Source of the DNA: an uncultured Erysipelotrichaceae bacterium
GTDB lineage: Bacteria; Bacillota_I; Bacilli_A; RFN20; CAG-826
Assembly (NCBI GenBank): GCA_946183085.1
Contig: CAMGZU010000004.1
Span: forward strand, 1 to 41,785
Direction: 5' to 3'
Length of the DNA stretch: 41,785 bases
Shown here: one piece after another, positions 19,858-26,590 of the stretch
How the letters are laid out: each line of letters starts with the position of its first letter
Numbering within the stretch: the stretch's first letter is position 1
Notes under the pieces: model-generated
The model's database searches: none
Told to the model about the DNA's origin: nothing
The model's input: only the letters and a program-made list of their open reading frames with translations
Program-made: the position numbers and the translations under genes

Positions 19858-20504
19858 AATTTCTGAAGAATTTCGGGCTTGGCCTCTTATACGCCCTCCT
19901 CTTCCCCGTCATCTTGGCGGCGGTCGCCGTTTTCGCCGTCTACGGCTTCTTGAGAGGCATCGTCTATTTCTTCATTTATCTCGTCCGCTTCTTCAAAGGC
20001 GAGAAGATCTTCGCCGCCTTCCCCGAGGACGAGAAAGCCAAAGAAATCATCGATCGGGCCCGCGGCCTCAAAAAGGAAGAGGCCCCCGCGCAGCAGCAAG
20101 CGCCCCAACAAAACATCTACGTGCAGCAGAATTACTATCCAAACCAAGGGCTCCCGCCGCAGGGGCAGCAACCCCAGCAGCCAGGCCTTCCAAACCCTGG
20201 TTATCCCCAACAAGGTTTGCCAAACCAAGGCTATCCTCAGCAAGGGATTCCTAGCCAAGGCTATCCCAACCAGCCTTCCTACGGTCAGCCGCTCCCGCCC
20301 TATGGCCAGCCACAGTATTATGGCGGCCAACCCTTTCAGCGCGATCAGCTGCCGCCCGGCTATGGCGAGCCAACTCCCGTTATTCCTCAACAGCCGGAGC
20401 AAGCCACTCCTCAGCCTGAAGCCATCACACTAAACCGCGAGGTTCCGCCCGTAGAACCCGCCATCGAGAACAAAGAAATGGAAGGAGACGAAGACGATGA
20501 TTGA
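19854..20504 (+). CDS. Membrane-anchored protein with Pro/Gln/Gly-rich repeat tail (216 aa)
   Basis: One or two hydrophobic helices lie at residues about 5-45 (LGLLYALLFPVILAAVAVFAVYGFLRGIVYFFIYLVRF), followed by a short charged segment (EDEKAKEIIDRARGLKKEE) and a disordered region (about 80-190) rich in P, Q, G, N and Y with repeats such as GYPQQGLPNQGYPQQG. The tail is acidic (EGDEDDD). No enzymatic domain. The repeat composition recalls low-complexity segments that self-associate. It overlaps the genes on both sides (4 and 8 nt), so it is made together with the flanking membrane proteins. A scaffold for a membrane complex is one inference. Confidence 0.8.
   Translation: MKFLKNFGLGLLYALLFPVILAAVAVFAVYGFLRGIVYFFIYLVRFFKGEKIFAAFPEDEKAKEIIDRARGLKKEEAPAQQQAPQQNIYVQQNYYPNQGLPPQGQQPQQPGLPNPGYPQQGLPNQGYPQQGIPSQGYPNQPSYGQPLPPYGQPQYYGGQPFQRDQLPPGYGEPTPVIPQQPEQATPQPEAITLNREVPPVEPAIENKEMEGDEDDD
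20150..20330 (+). repeat. Degenerate tandem repeat coding for GYPQQG/NQ-rich units
   Basis: Within the 216-aa gene, units of about 10-12 codons recur, coding variations of L/I-P-N/S-Q-G-Y-P-Q/N-Q. The repeats are imperfect and in frame, as expected for a low-complexity protein tail that can vary in copy number. Confidence 0.6.
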
Positions 20505-21198
20505 CGCATTGCTCTCTTTCTTCATCTCTGTAGAAATGAGCGACAACGATCGCCGGGCGCTTTTGATCTTGGTGATCATCCTCCTCGTCCTTTTGTTCAT
20601 CATCGGTTTGATCGGCATGGGGATCCGCTGGATCATCATGCGTCAGGCGGACAAAGCGGACGGTTTGATGTACGAAGTGACCGTCGCCCACGTCATCAAC
20701 AATCCGCGCGATTACCGCAAGATGGCGTCGAAAAAGAACTTCCGTCTCTTCTTCCAAAAGTCCCTGATTCCCCTCGGAGTCATCGCGCTCGGCGTTTTGA
20801 TCTGGGTCATCTATTCCGCCATCGTCGATGGCTGGAACCGCAACATCTTCGAAGAATTCCTCGATCTCTTCTTCTTATGGCATTACGAGGATCCCGACAA
20901 CTACGTGCAGATCTTCGGCATAACCTTCTTGGCGAAGTGGCCGGCGCCCTTTGAAGACCACCCCGCCTTCCACGTTGAGCATTTGGTCTCCTACATCGTC
21001 GTCCCGATCATCGTCGGCGGATCGCTCGCTTATCTCTACCAGGCGCAGGGTTATATGGTTCGCGCGCTCGTGTGCGTGAAGCGTTCCAACGAAGTCTTCA
21101 GAAAGTCCTTGAAGGGTTATAACGCCAACACGCTCGATCCGAATTCGGTTCCTTACGATCCAAGCCTGCACTCGGCAAACGATTCCAACAAGCTATAG
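20497..21198 (+). CDS. Membrane protein with three or four TM helices (233 aa)
   Basis: Hydrophobic segments lie at about 19-50, 88-108 and 167-187 (residues); the loops carry Arg/Lys-rich stretches. NPRDYRKMASKKNFRLFFQKSLIP suggests a cytoplasmic loop before the second segment. No family was recognised. It overlaps the previous gene by 8 nt and is followed by a bidirectional terminator, so it is the last gene of the run that starts at 18928. Likely acts with its two membrane partners. Confidence 0.75.
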   Translation: MIDALLSFFISVEMSDNDRRALLILVIILLVLLFIIGLIGMGIRWIIMRQADKADGLMYEVTVAHVINNPRDYRKMASKKNFRLFFQKSLIPLGVIALGVLIWVIYSAIVDGWNRNIFEEFLDLFFLWHYEDPDNYVQIFGITFLAKWPAPFEDHPAFHVEHLVSYIVVPIIVGGSLAYLYQAQGYMVRALVCVKRSNEVFRKSLKGYNANTLDPNSVPYDPSLHSANDSNKL

Positions 21199-21201
21199 AA
21201 G

Positions 21202-21227
21202 AAAACCTCGGCAGCGCCGAGGTTTTT
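21202..21227. terminator. Bidirectional terminator between convergent operons
   Basis: AAAACCTCGGC (21202-21212) pairs with GCCGAGGTTTT, giving an 11-bp stem with a 3-nt loop and T runs on both strands. It serves the plus-strand membrane operon and the minus-strand asnS operon, whose last stop codon overlaps it. Confidence 0.85.
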
Positions 21228-21696
21228 AATCTTCGAAGTAGTTTTTCGATATGTTCCAACCCAAGAAATAAAGGAGCGTTCCCAAATTGGCTATCACCAA
21301 GCCGATGATCGAGAGGACCGCATTATCCGGTCTGCGGAATATGGAGACAACCCCCGAGATTGTTTCGGCGAGGAAAACGATCAAAGAAACGAAGGCGAAG
21401 AGCCCAACGGCCTGCACCAACGCGGTCTTATGATTCGCATAAGAGAAGCCGGCGATGGCCGCGAGCATATCGAATAAGCCAATCGCGAAGAGGAAGATCA
21501 TCAAGAAGATGATTTCCGTCAAAGAGATGTTGAGGGTGTTGGCGTCCGGGGCTACCCAAAGAACAATCATCAGGGCCGATAACCCAAAAAAGCCAATGCC
21601 CGTAATGATCATGATCACCGAAGCGATCCGCATAAGGGAATAGCCAACACGAACTTTCTTCGGATAGAGGGATTCTTTTTCTTTTGCCTTTGCCAT
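21226..21696 (-). CDS. Membrane protein with four TM helices (156 aa)
   Basis: ATG at 21696 (MAKAKEKESLYPKKVRVGY) is preferred over a longer frame, because AGGTG lies 8-12 nt upstream. Four hydrophobic segments span about 22-52, 58-83, 88-120 and 125-145, with a basic N-terminus predicted to be inside. No family was recognised. Its start lies 2 nt after the stop of the 51-aa membrane protein, so it is the distal gene of asnS-small protein-this gene, ending in the shared terminator. Confidence 0.75.
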   Translation of the reverse strand: MAKAKEKESLYPKKVRVGYSLMRIASVIMIITGIGFFGLSALMIVLWVAPDANTLNISLTEIIFLMIFLFAIGLFDMLAAIAGFSYANHKTALVQAVGLFAFVSLIVFLAETISGVVSIFRRPDNAVLSIIGLVIANLGTLLYFLGWNISKNYFED

Positions 21697-21698
21697 AG

Positions 21699-21854
21699 TT
21701 AGAACACCTGTTCGATGATTGCCCAAACAACAAGGGCAAGCATGATGAAATCAAGCGCGAGAAGCACGAAGAAAATACGCCGTCTTGCAACTTTCTTCTC
21801 TTCGGGGAACATTTCGTCGTTCCGCAGGTTCTTTTCGCTCGTTTTCTCTGCCAT
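21699..21854 (-). CDS. Small single-pass membrane protein (51 aa)
   Basis: ATG at 21854 follows the asnS stop after one base (TGATATG) and the frame runs to TAA at 21699-21701. The product has a charged N-terminus (MAEKTSEKNLRNDEMFPEEKK), a basic VARRR anchor and one membrane helix (IFFVLLALDFIMLALVVWAII) ending EQVF. The exact packing between asnS and the next membrane gene, plus the positive-inside rule, argue that it is real despite its size. Function unknown; possibly a subunit of the following 4-TM protein. Confidence 0.75.
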   Translation of the reverse strand: MAEKTSEKNLRNDEMFPEEKKVARRRIFFVLLALDFIMLALVVWAIIEQVF

Positions 21855-21855
21855 A

Positions 21856-23241
21856 TCAGTATTTCAAGTTGCTGGAAGTGCGCGGATAGGGTTCGGTGTC
21901 ACGGATGTTGGCGACGCCGGTGATGTACATAAGGAGGCGGTCGAAGCCGATGCCGAAACCAGAATGGACGCAGCCGCCCCATTTGCGGAGGTTGAGATAC
22001 CATTCAAGGCCTTCGGTGTTGCCGAGTTTATCCATCTTGGCCTTCAAAACATCGTAGTTGTCTTCGCGCTGAGAGCCACCGATGATCTCGCCTTCGCCCG
22101 GAACCAAGCAGTCCGCGGCGGCGACGGTCTTTCCATCGGCGTTTTCCTTCATGTAGAAGGCTTTGATCTCTTTCGGGTAGTCGGTTAAGAACATCGGGCC
22201 CTTAACGACTTCCTCGGTAAGGTAACGCTCGTGCTCGGATTGAAGGTCCATGCCCCATTCGATGTTCTTGTTTTCGAAGGGATGGCCTTTCTTCACCGCT
22301 TCCTTAAGGCGTTCGATGCCTTCGGTATAGGACATGCGGACAAAGGGTTTCGCCAAGACGGCTTCGAGCTTCTCGATGGTGCCTTTGGCGATGAACGTGT
22401 CAAAGAATTTCATTTCGTCCGGGCAGTTGGCGAGGATGTAACGGATGCAGAATTTGATGGAGTCTTCCATGACGTCCATGTCGTCGCTTAAATCCGCGAA
22501 GGCAATCTCTGGCTCGATCATCCAGAATTCAGAGGCGTGACGGGTCGTGTTCGACTTTTCGGCGCGGAAGGTCGGGCCAAAGGTATAGACCTTTCCAAAG
22601 GAAAGGGCGAACGGCTCAACGTGAAGCTGGCCAGAGACGGTCAAACTGACCTTACGGCCATAGAAGTCGTTGATCGGATCTTTCGCGTCGGTGATGACGG
22701 TGAAGGTCTGGCCAGCGCCTTCGGCGTCATTGCTGGTGATTTCCGGGGTGTGGACGTAGACGAAGCCGTTGGACTGGAAGTATTCATGAACCGCGAGGGC
22801 AAGCTTGCTGCGGACGCGATAAAGCGCGTTGAACGTGTTGGTGCGCGGACGCATCGGGGCGATTTCGCGGAGATATTCAAGAGACATCCTCTTCTTCTGA
22901 AGCGGATAGTCTTCCGCGACGTCGCCAAGAAGCTCGACTTCGCTCGCGTGGAGTTCGAAGGGCTGCTTCATTTCCGGCGTCAAAACGATCTCGCCGCGAA
23001 CCGCAACGCAGGCGCCGGTCAAAATGTGGCCGACTTCCGCGAAATTGGCGAGTTTTTCATCATAAACAACTTGAATCGACTTAAAACACGAACCGTCATT
23101 CACTTCCAAAAAGCCGATGGCTTTGGAGGAACGGTTGGTGCGAACCCAGCCTTTTAAGAGGCACGGATTCTTTTTGGTAAGGTCTTCATTGGCCTTAAGG
23201 CTCTCAAAGAGAGACTGGATGGTTGTAGCTTTTTCTTGCAT
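21856..23241 (-). CDS. asnS: Asparaginyl-tRNA synthetase
   Basis: Class IIb synthetase starting MQEKATTIQSL at 23241 (461 aa); an in-frame TTG 42 nt upstream adds a segment not expected in the family. The N-terminal OB-fold anticodon-binding domain (about 25-105) carries GWVRTNRSSKAIGFLEVNDGS. Class II motifs are the motif 2 block FRAEKSNTTRHASEFWMIEPE and motif 3 GFGIGFDRLLMYITG. It charges tRNA(Asn) with Asn. TATACT ends 9 nt before the ATG and no Shine-Dalgarno is present, suggesting an almost leaderless mRNA. Two small membrane proteins follow in the same transcript. Confidence 0.96.
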   Translation of the reverse strand: MQEKATTIQSLFESLKANEDLTKKNPCLLKGWVRTNRSSKAIGFLEVNDGSCFKSIQVVYDEKLANFAEVGHILTGACVAVRGEIVLTPEMKQPFELHASEVELLGDVAEDYPLQKKRMSLEYLREIAPMRPRTNTFNALYRVRSKLALAVHEYFQSNGFVYVHTPEITSNDAEGAGQTFTVITDAKDPINDFYGRKVSLTVSGQLHVEPFALSFGKVYTFGPTFRAEKSNTTRHASEFWMIEPEIAFADLSDDMDVMEDSIKFCIRYILANCPDEMKFFDTFIAKGTIEKLEAVLAKPFVRMSYTEGIERLKEAVKKGHPFENKNIEWGMDLQSEHERYLTEEVVKGPMFLTDYPKEIKAFYMKENADGKTVAAADCLVPGEGEIIGGSQREDNYDVLKAKMDKLGNTEGLEWYLNLRKWGGCVHSGFGIGFDRLLMYITGVANIRDTEPYPRTSSNLKY

Positions 23242-23299
23242 AGCCCAATAAGTATAGGCGTGATTTCGTCTCTTTCCTAGCAAGGGAAGAATAAAAAAT

Positions 23300-23335
23300 A
23301 TTCTTCAGGCAAAAAGAAAGTCCGGTTTCCCGGGC
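23300..23335 (-). terminator. Weak terminator after tsaD
   Basis: On the minus strand CCGG-GAAA-CCGG forms a tetraloop hairpin followed by TTTCTTTTT, 6 nt after the tsaD stop codon. The stem is short, so efficiency is uncertain. Confidence 0.5.
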
Positions 23336-23340
23336 GAATC

Positions 23341-24357
23341 TCATTCGAATTTGTCCCACTCGTCCAAGCGCCAGTTGGGATCGACGCCTAAGGTCAATGG
23401 GGCGAAAACCTTGCGCACGTAGAGCTTCTCCGCGACTTTGGCGATCATCGCCGCGTTGTCGGTCGTGCACCAAAGAGGCGGGATGATGAGCTCGATGGAC
23501 GTCCCCTTCACCTTCTTCTGCATCTGATCGCGGAGATAGGAGTTCGCGGAGACGCCGCCCGCCAGAACAATCTGCTTCACGCCATAGTTTTTGGCGGCGC
23601 GCATCGCGCGGTCGGTGATCATGCCGACGGCGACCCGCTGGAAGGAGCAAGCCATGTCATCGATGTTGACCACCTCACCCTTCATCTTCATGGTGTTGAC
23701 CATGTTGATGACCTGGGTTTTGATGCCCGAATAGGAGAAGTTATAGGTATCGTGCGGCATCTTCGGACGATGGATGGGATAAACCGGTTGGCCAAGCTTG
23801 GCGTGTTGGTCGATGGGGAGGCCGCCCGGATAAGGCAAGCCGAGGACGCGTGCCACCTTGTCGTAGCATTCGCCCACCGCATCGTCCAATGTCTCGCCGA
23901 TGATCTCGAAATCGAGTTCGCCCTTCATGATGACGAGTTCGGTGTTGCCGCCGCTTACGACGACGCAAAGCATCGGGTATTTGAATTCACCTACGTATTG
24001 GTTTGCGTAAATATGGCCCGCCAAATGGTGCACTGGGATCAATGGCTTCTTATAAAGCATCGCGAGGGTCTTCGCGGCCTGTAAGCCAACGTGGAGACAG
24101 CCGATGAGGCCAGGGCCGCGGGTCACGGCAAAAGCATCGATGTCTTCGAGTTTGCACTTCGCCTGACGCAAGGCCTCGGTCAGGCAAACGGTGATGTTTT
24201 CGGCATGGAGGCGCGAGGCGATCTCCGGCATGACGCCGCCATATTTCTCGTGAACCGAGATCTGCGTGGCGACGACATTGGCCAAAAGCTTTCCATCTTC
24301 GGTGATGGCGACTGCGGTTTCGTCGCAGCTGGATTCAATTGCTAAGATTCTAGTCAT
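23341..24357 (-). CDS. tsaD: tRNA threonylcarbamoyladenosine synthase subunit TsaD
   Basis: Kae1/Qri7 family, 338 aa. MTRILAIESSCDETAVAI is the family start, with the metal-binding HHLAGH motif (near residue 110), VVSGGNTELV, DDAVGECYDKVAR, GGLPIDQHA and C-terminal LAGGVSANSYLR and NAAMIA. With TsaB and TsaE it transfers the threonylcarbamoyl group from TC-AMP to A37 of ANN-decoding tRNAs (t6A). Its start overlaps the tsaB-rimI stop by 8 nt. It is the last gene of the tsaE-tsaB/rimI-tsaD operon; tsaC is not in this window. Confidence 0.97.
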   Translation of the reverse strand: MTRILAIESSCDETAVAITEDGKLLANVVATQISVHEKYGGVMPEIASRLHAENITVCLTEALRQAKCKLEDIDAFAVTRGPGLIGCLHVGLQAAKTLAMLYKKPLIPVHHLAGHIYANQYVGEFKYPMLCVVVSGGNTELVIMKGELDFEIIGETLDDAVGECYDKVARVLGLPYPGGLPIDQHAKLGQPVYPIHRPKMPHDTYNFSYSGIKTQVINMVNTMKMKGEVVNIDDMACSFQRVAVGMITDRAMRAAKNYGVKQIVLAGGVSANSYLRDQMQKKVKGTSIELIIPPLWCTTDNAAMIAKVAEKLYVRKVFAPLTLGVDPNWRLDEWDKFE

Positions 24358-25408
24358 TGACGATGCTCCTCACCAGGTAGATGGCATCCTCGCCATCGTT
24401 GTAATACGCCTTCTTTTCCTGAATGGTTTCAAAGGCGTGTTTTTTGTAAAAACGCTGCGCATTCGTGTTGGATTTGCGGACTTCTAGAGTCAAAAAGGAC
24501 ACTTCGTCCGGTTGGGATTTCAAGAACTCGACGAGCTTGCCCATGAGCCTGGTTCCGACGCCTTTCTTGCGGAAGGATTCCTTGACGGCGATCTGGTTGA
24601 TCGTCGAGGAATCAAAGGTCACCATGAAGTCGACGAAGCCGACGACAAGGGAATCCACCGTGGCGACCAAAATGTGCCCAAAGGGATTCTCGTGAAGCTC
24701 GTAATGGAACTGCTCTTCGGTATAGGAATCGTTTGGGAAGCACTCCTTCTCGATGTCCATGACCTGAGACATATCCGCGGAAATCATCTCGCGAACGATG
24801 ATCTTCATCGTGGAGGAACCGGAGGAATCTTTGAGGTAAACGGGCTTTGCGCCAAGCGGCTCAGCCAAGTTGCGTTCCACGTTGGCCTTCGAAAGATTCG
24901 TAAGCACGTCGATGCTCTTTCCTTCTAGGCCTAAGTAGCCCAAGTCACCGGAAAGAACGTAATCCGGATGCTCCGCGATGTATTCCAGCAGAGCGGGATT
25001 ATCCATGATGCCATCTTCGCGGATGGTCGTTTCGCCTTGATAGACGCCGACATAGCTCCGTTTGCTCCTCGCATTGGAGATGCAGATGGTAGGCCGATCT
25101 TCGTCTTTCATGACCTCAAGTGAAGAGACCAAATAAAGCGGCACGTTCAACGCGAAAACAACGGTTTTGGCGATCGTTAACGCGATGCGGACGCCTGTAT
25201 AAGAACCCGGTCCTTTGGTAACCGCGACAAAGCCGATGTCTTCTTTGGAGATGTTGTTCTTTTCTAAGATCTTCGCGATTTCGTCGACCATCAGCTCCGA
25301 CTGGCGCTGATTGGCGGAATATTGGATCTCGTCAAGGAGTTTGCCATCTTGGCTAATGCCAACGGCCAAGGCGGAATTGGAGGAATCCAGCAATAAGCCA
25401 AACATCAT
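24350..25408 (-). CDS. TsaB-RimI fusion: t6A synthesis subunit and ribosomal S18 N-acetyltransferase (352 aa)
   Basis: Residues 1 to about 200 are TsaB: MFGLLLDSSNSALAVGI at the start, VTKGPGSYTGVRIALTIAKTV and SNARSKRSYVGVYQ. Residues about 201-352 are a GNAT acetyltransferase starting MKIIVREMISADMSQVMDIE, with the acetyl-CoA loop RKKGVGTRLM and RFYKKHAFETI, as in RimI. TsaB is the TsaD paralogue that scaffolds the t6A complex; RimI acetylates the N-terminus of ribosomal protein S18. The two genes are neighbours in many bacteria; here they are one frame with only a short Ser-rich joint (KDSSGSST). The start overlaps the tsaE stop as ATGA. Confidence 0.93.
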   Translation of the reverse strand: MMFGLLLDSSNSALAVGISQDGKLLDEIQYSANQRQSELMVDEIAKILEKNNISKEDIGFVAVTKGPGSYTGVRIALTIAKTVVFALNVPLYLVSSLEVMKDEDRPTICISNARSKRSYVGVYQGETTIREDGIMDNPALLEYIAEHPDYVLSGDLGYLGLEGKSIDVLTNLSKANVERNLAEPLGAKPVYLKDSSGSSTMKIIVREMISADMSQVMDIEKECFPNDSYTEEQFHYELHENPFGHILVATVDSLVVGFVDFMVTFDSSTINQIAVKESFRKKGVGTRLMGKLVEFLKSQPDEVSFLTLEVRKSNTNAQRFYKKHAFETIQEKKAYYNDGEDAIYLVRSIVND

Positions 25409-25866
25409 TTTGCCTCCTTTAGTTTTGCGATGAGGGCGTCAAAACGATCCCCATGCGCCTCGAAAGCGAGGCGGCGCTTATCCCCGCCCAAGTTGTTGAT
25501 GGTGATCTCAAGATAATCATCGGGAATGAGCTTTTCGATATACATCGGCCATTCGATCAAGCAGACGCCATCGCCTTCGATGTATTCGTCCAAACCGATC
25601 TCGATGTTTTGGTTTTCCAAGCGATAAGCGTCGATGTGATAAAGCGGGATCCTGCCTTTGAAATAGCACTTCATGATGTTGAAGGTCGGCGAAATGACTT
25701 TCTCGTCGATCGAGAGCCCTTCGGCCACGCCGCCGGTGAAGGTGGTTTTGCCCGCGCCAAGGTCACCCTTCAAAAGGACGACGTCGCCGCGCTCAAACAA
25801 GGGAGCAAGGCGCTTGCCGAGTTCCTTGGTTTCTTCTTTGCGTTCTGTAATGACTTCGTATTCCAT
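25405..25866 (-). CDS. tsaE: tRNA threonylcarbamoyladenosine biosynthesis ATPase TsaE
   Basis: P-loop protein of 153 aa with Walker A GDLGAGKTT (34-42), switch region ISPTFNIMKCYF and the HIDAYRLE block containing the catalytic-region Asp, then LIEWPMYIEKLIP, all typical for TsaE/YjeE. It hydrolyses ATP to reset the TsaBDE complex during t6A formation. First gene of the operon; the stop overlaps the tsaB-rimI start. An excellent TATAAT lies 17 nt upstream, giving a very short leader with at most AAAGG as ribosome site. Confidence 0.95.
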   Translation of the reverse strand: MEYEVITERKEETKELGKRLAPLFERGDVVLLKGDLGAGKTTFTGGVAEGLSIDEKVISPTFNIMKCYFKGRIPLYHIDAYRLENQNIEIGLDEYIEGDGVCLIEWPMYIEKLIPDDYLEITINNLGGDKRRLAFEAHGDRFDALIAKLKEAK

Positions 25867-25883
25867 AGCCTTTAAGCGTGCCG

Positions 25884-25903
25884 ATTATACCACCCTTAGG
25901 GTG
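25884..25903 (-). promoter_or_regulatory. tsaE promoter -10 with palindromic operator-like site
   Basis: On the minus strand TATAAT (25884-25889) is preceded by TGG (extended -10). The perfect 13-nt palindrome CACCCTTAGGGTG (25891-25903) fills the spacer between -10 and -35, a location where a bound repressor would block RNA polymerase. No strong -35 is seen. Confidence 0.55.
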
Positions 25904-25910
25904 AGGGAAA

Positions 25911-25936
25911 ACAAAAAGCGCGAATGCGCTTCTTAT
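25911..25936 (-). terminator. Terminator of the DUF402 gene
   Basis: AAGCGC (25916-25921) and GCGCTT (25926-25931) form a stem around GAAT; on the minus strand it is followed by TTTGTTTT. It begins about 10 nt after the DUF402 stop. Confidence 0.75.
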
Positions 25937-25941
25937 TTTTC

Positions 25942-26487
25942 TTAGATTTGGGGCCGATTCCGATCTAAGAAAGTTTGGAAGAGGCGTTCGATCTCCGCGT
26001 TTTGGAAAGGGAAGGCGCGTTGATCGATCAGGCGCAGGACCTCATCTTTCGTTTTCTCGATCTTCTTGCGGAGCTCTGGGGAATAGCCATAGTGCTCCGC
26101 GTTATGGGCGAACTCCCTCTCGTCTAAGGTCTTCTCGACCATGTCGGGATAAAGCTTCACGTCCAAATCGTAATCGATGTATTTGAGGTAGCCTTGGTCA
26201 TCGATGGTCGGCGTCGCGATGTTGACGTAGTAGCAGATGCCGCCACTTTCTTTGAACATTGCGATGACATTCATCCACTTCTTCTTGAAAAGCAGGAAGA
26301 TGGCGGGCTCTTTGGTCATCCATCTGCGGCCATCGCTTTCGACGACGGCGGACATCCTCGAAGCAAGCGCCCAATACTCGTCGGTCTCTTCCACGAGGAA
26401 AGCCGGCGACCATTTGCGGTGCAGTTTGCCATCATGCTTGTACGCCTGGACCTGGCGCCAGTCTTTGAAACGATGATCGGTGTTCAT
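25942..26487 (-). CDS. DUF402 nucleoside di/triphosphate phosphatase-like protein (181 aa)
   Basis: The central GGICYYVNIATPTIDDQGYLKYIDYDLDVKLYPDM block with conserved aromatic and Asp residues is the DUF402 fold. WMTKEPAIFLLFKKKWMNVIAMF precedes it, and a helical C-terminus follows. Members from Bacillus and Staphylococcus (Ntdp, YgaC) hydrolyse nucleoside tri- and diphosphates with a metal ion. The length fits. It is a single gene between two terminators. A 15-nt palindrome sits 14 nt upstream of its start, and there is no obvious Shine-Dalgarno. Confidence 0.88.
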   Translation of the reverse strand: MNTDHRFKDWRQVQAYKHDGKLHRKWSPAFLVEETDEYWALASRMSAVVESDGRRWMTKEPAIFLLFKKKWMNVIAMFKESGGICYYVNIATPTIDDQGYLKYIDYDLDVKLYPDMVEKTLDEREFAHNAEHYGYSPELRKKIEKTKDEVLRLIDQRAFPFQNAEIERLFQTFLDRNRPQI

Positions 26488-26500
26488 AAATACGTGCGGA

Positions 26501-26515
26501 GAAGGCTAAGCCTTC
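26501..26515. promoter_or_regulatory. 15-nt perfect palindrome upstream of the DUF402 gene
   Basis: GAAGGCT-A-AGCCTTC, centred 21 nt before the ATG at 26487. A TACAAT hexamer (minus strand, near 26530) lies just upstream, so the palindrome falls in the transcript leader or at the start site: an operator or an RNA hairpin covering the ribosome region. Confidence 0.45.
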
Positions 26516-26559
26516 CTTTCTTCGCACCAATTGTAATGCACCAAGGGCAATTTGGGCAT

Positions 26560-26586
26560 AGAAAAAAGGGGAACGCGTCCCCTTTT
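26560..26586 (-). terminator. Terminator of the 425-aa membrane protein gene
   Basis: AAAAGGGGA (26564-26572) pairs with TCCCCTTTT (26578-26586); on the minus strand the stem runs into TTTTTTC. The stop codon of the gene is at 26591-26593. Confidence 0.85.
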
Positions 26587-26590
26587 GTGC

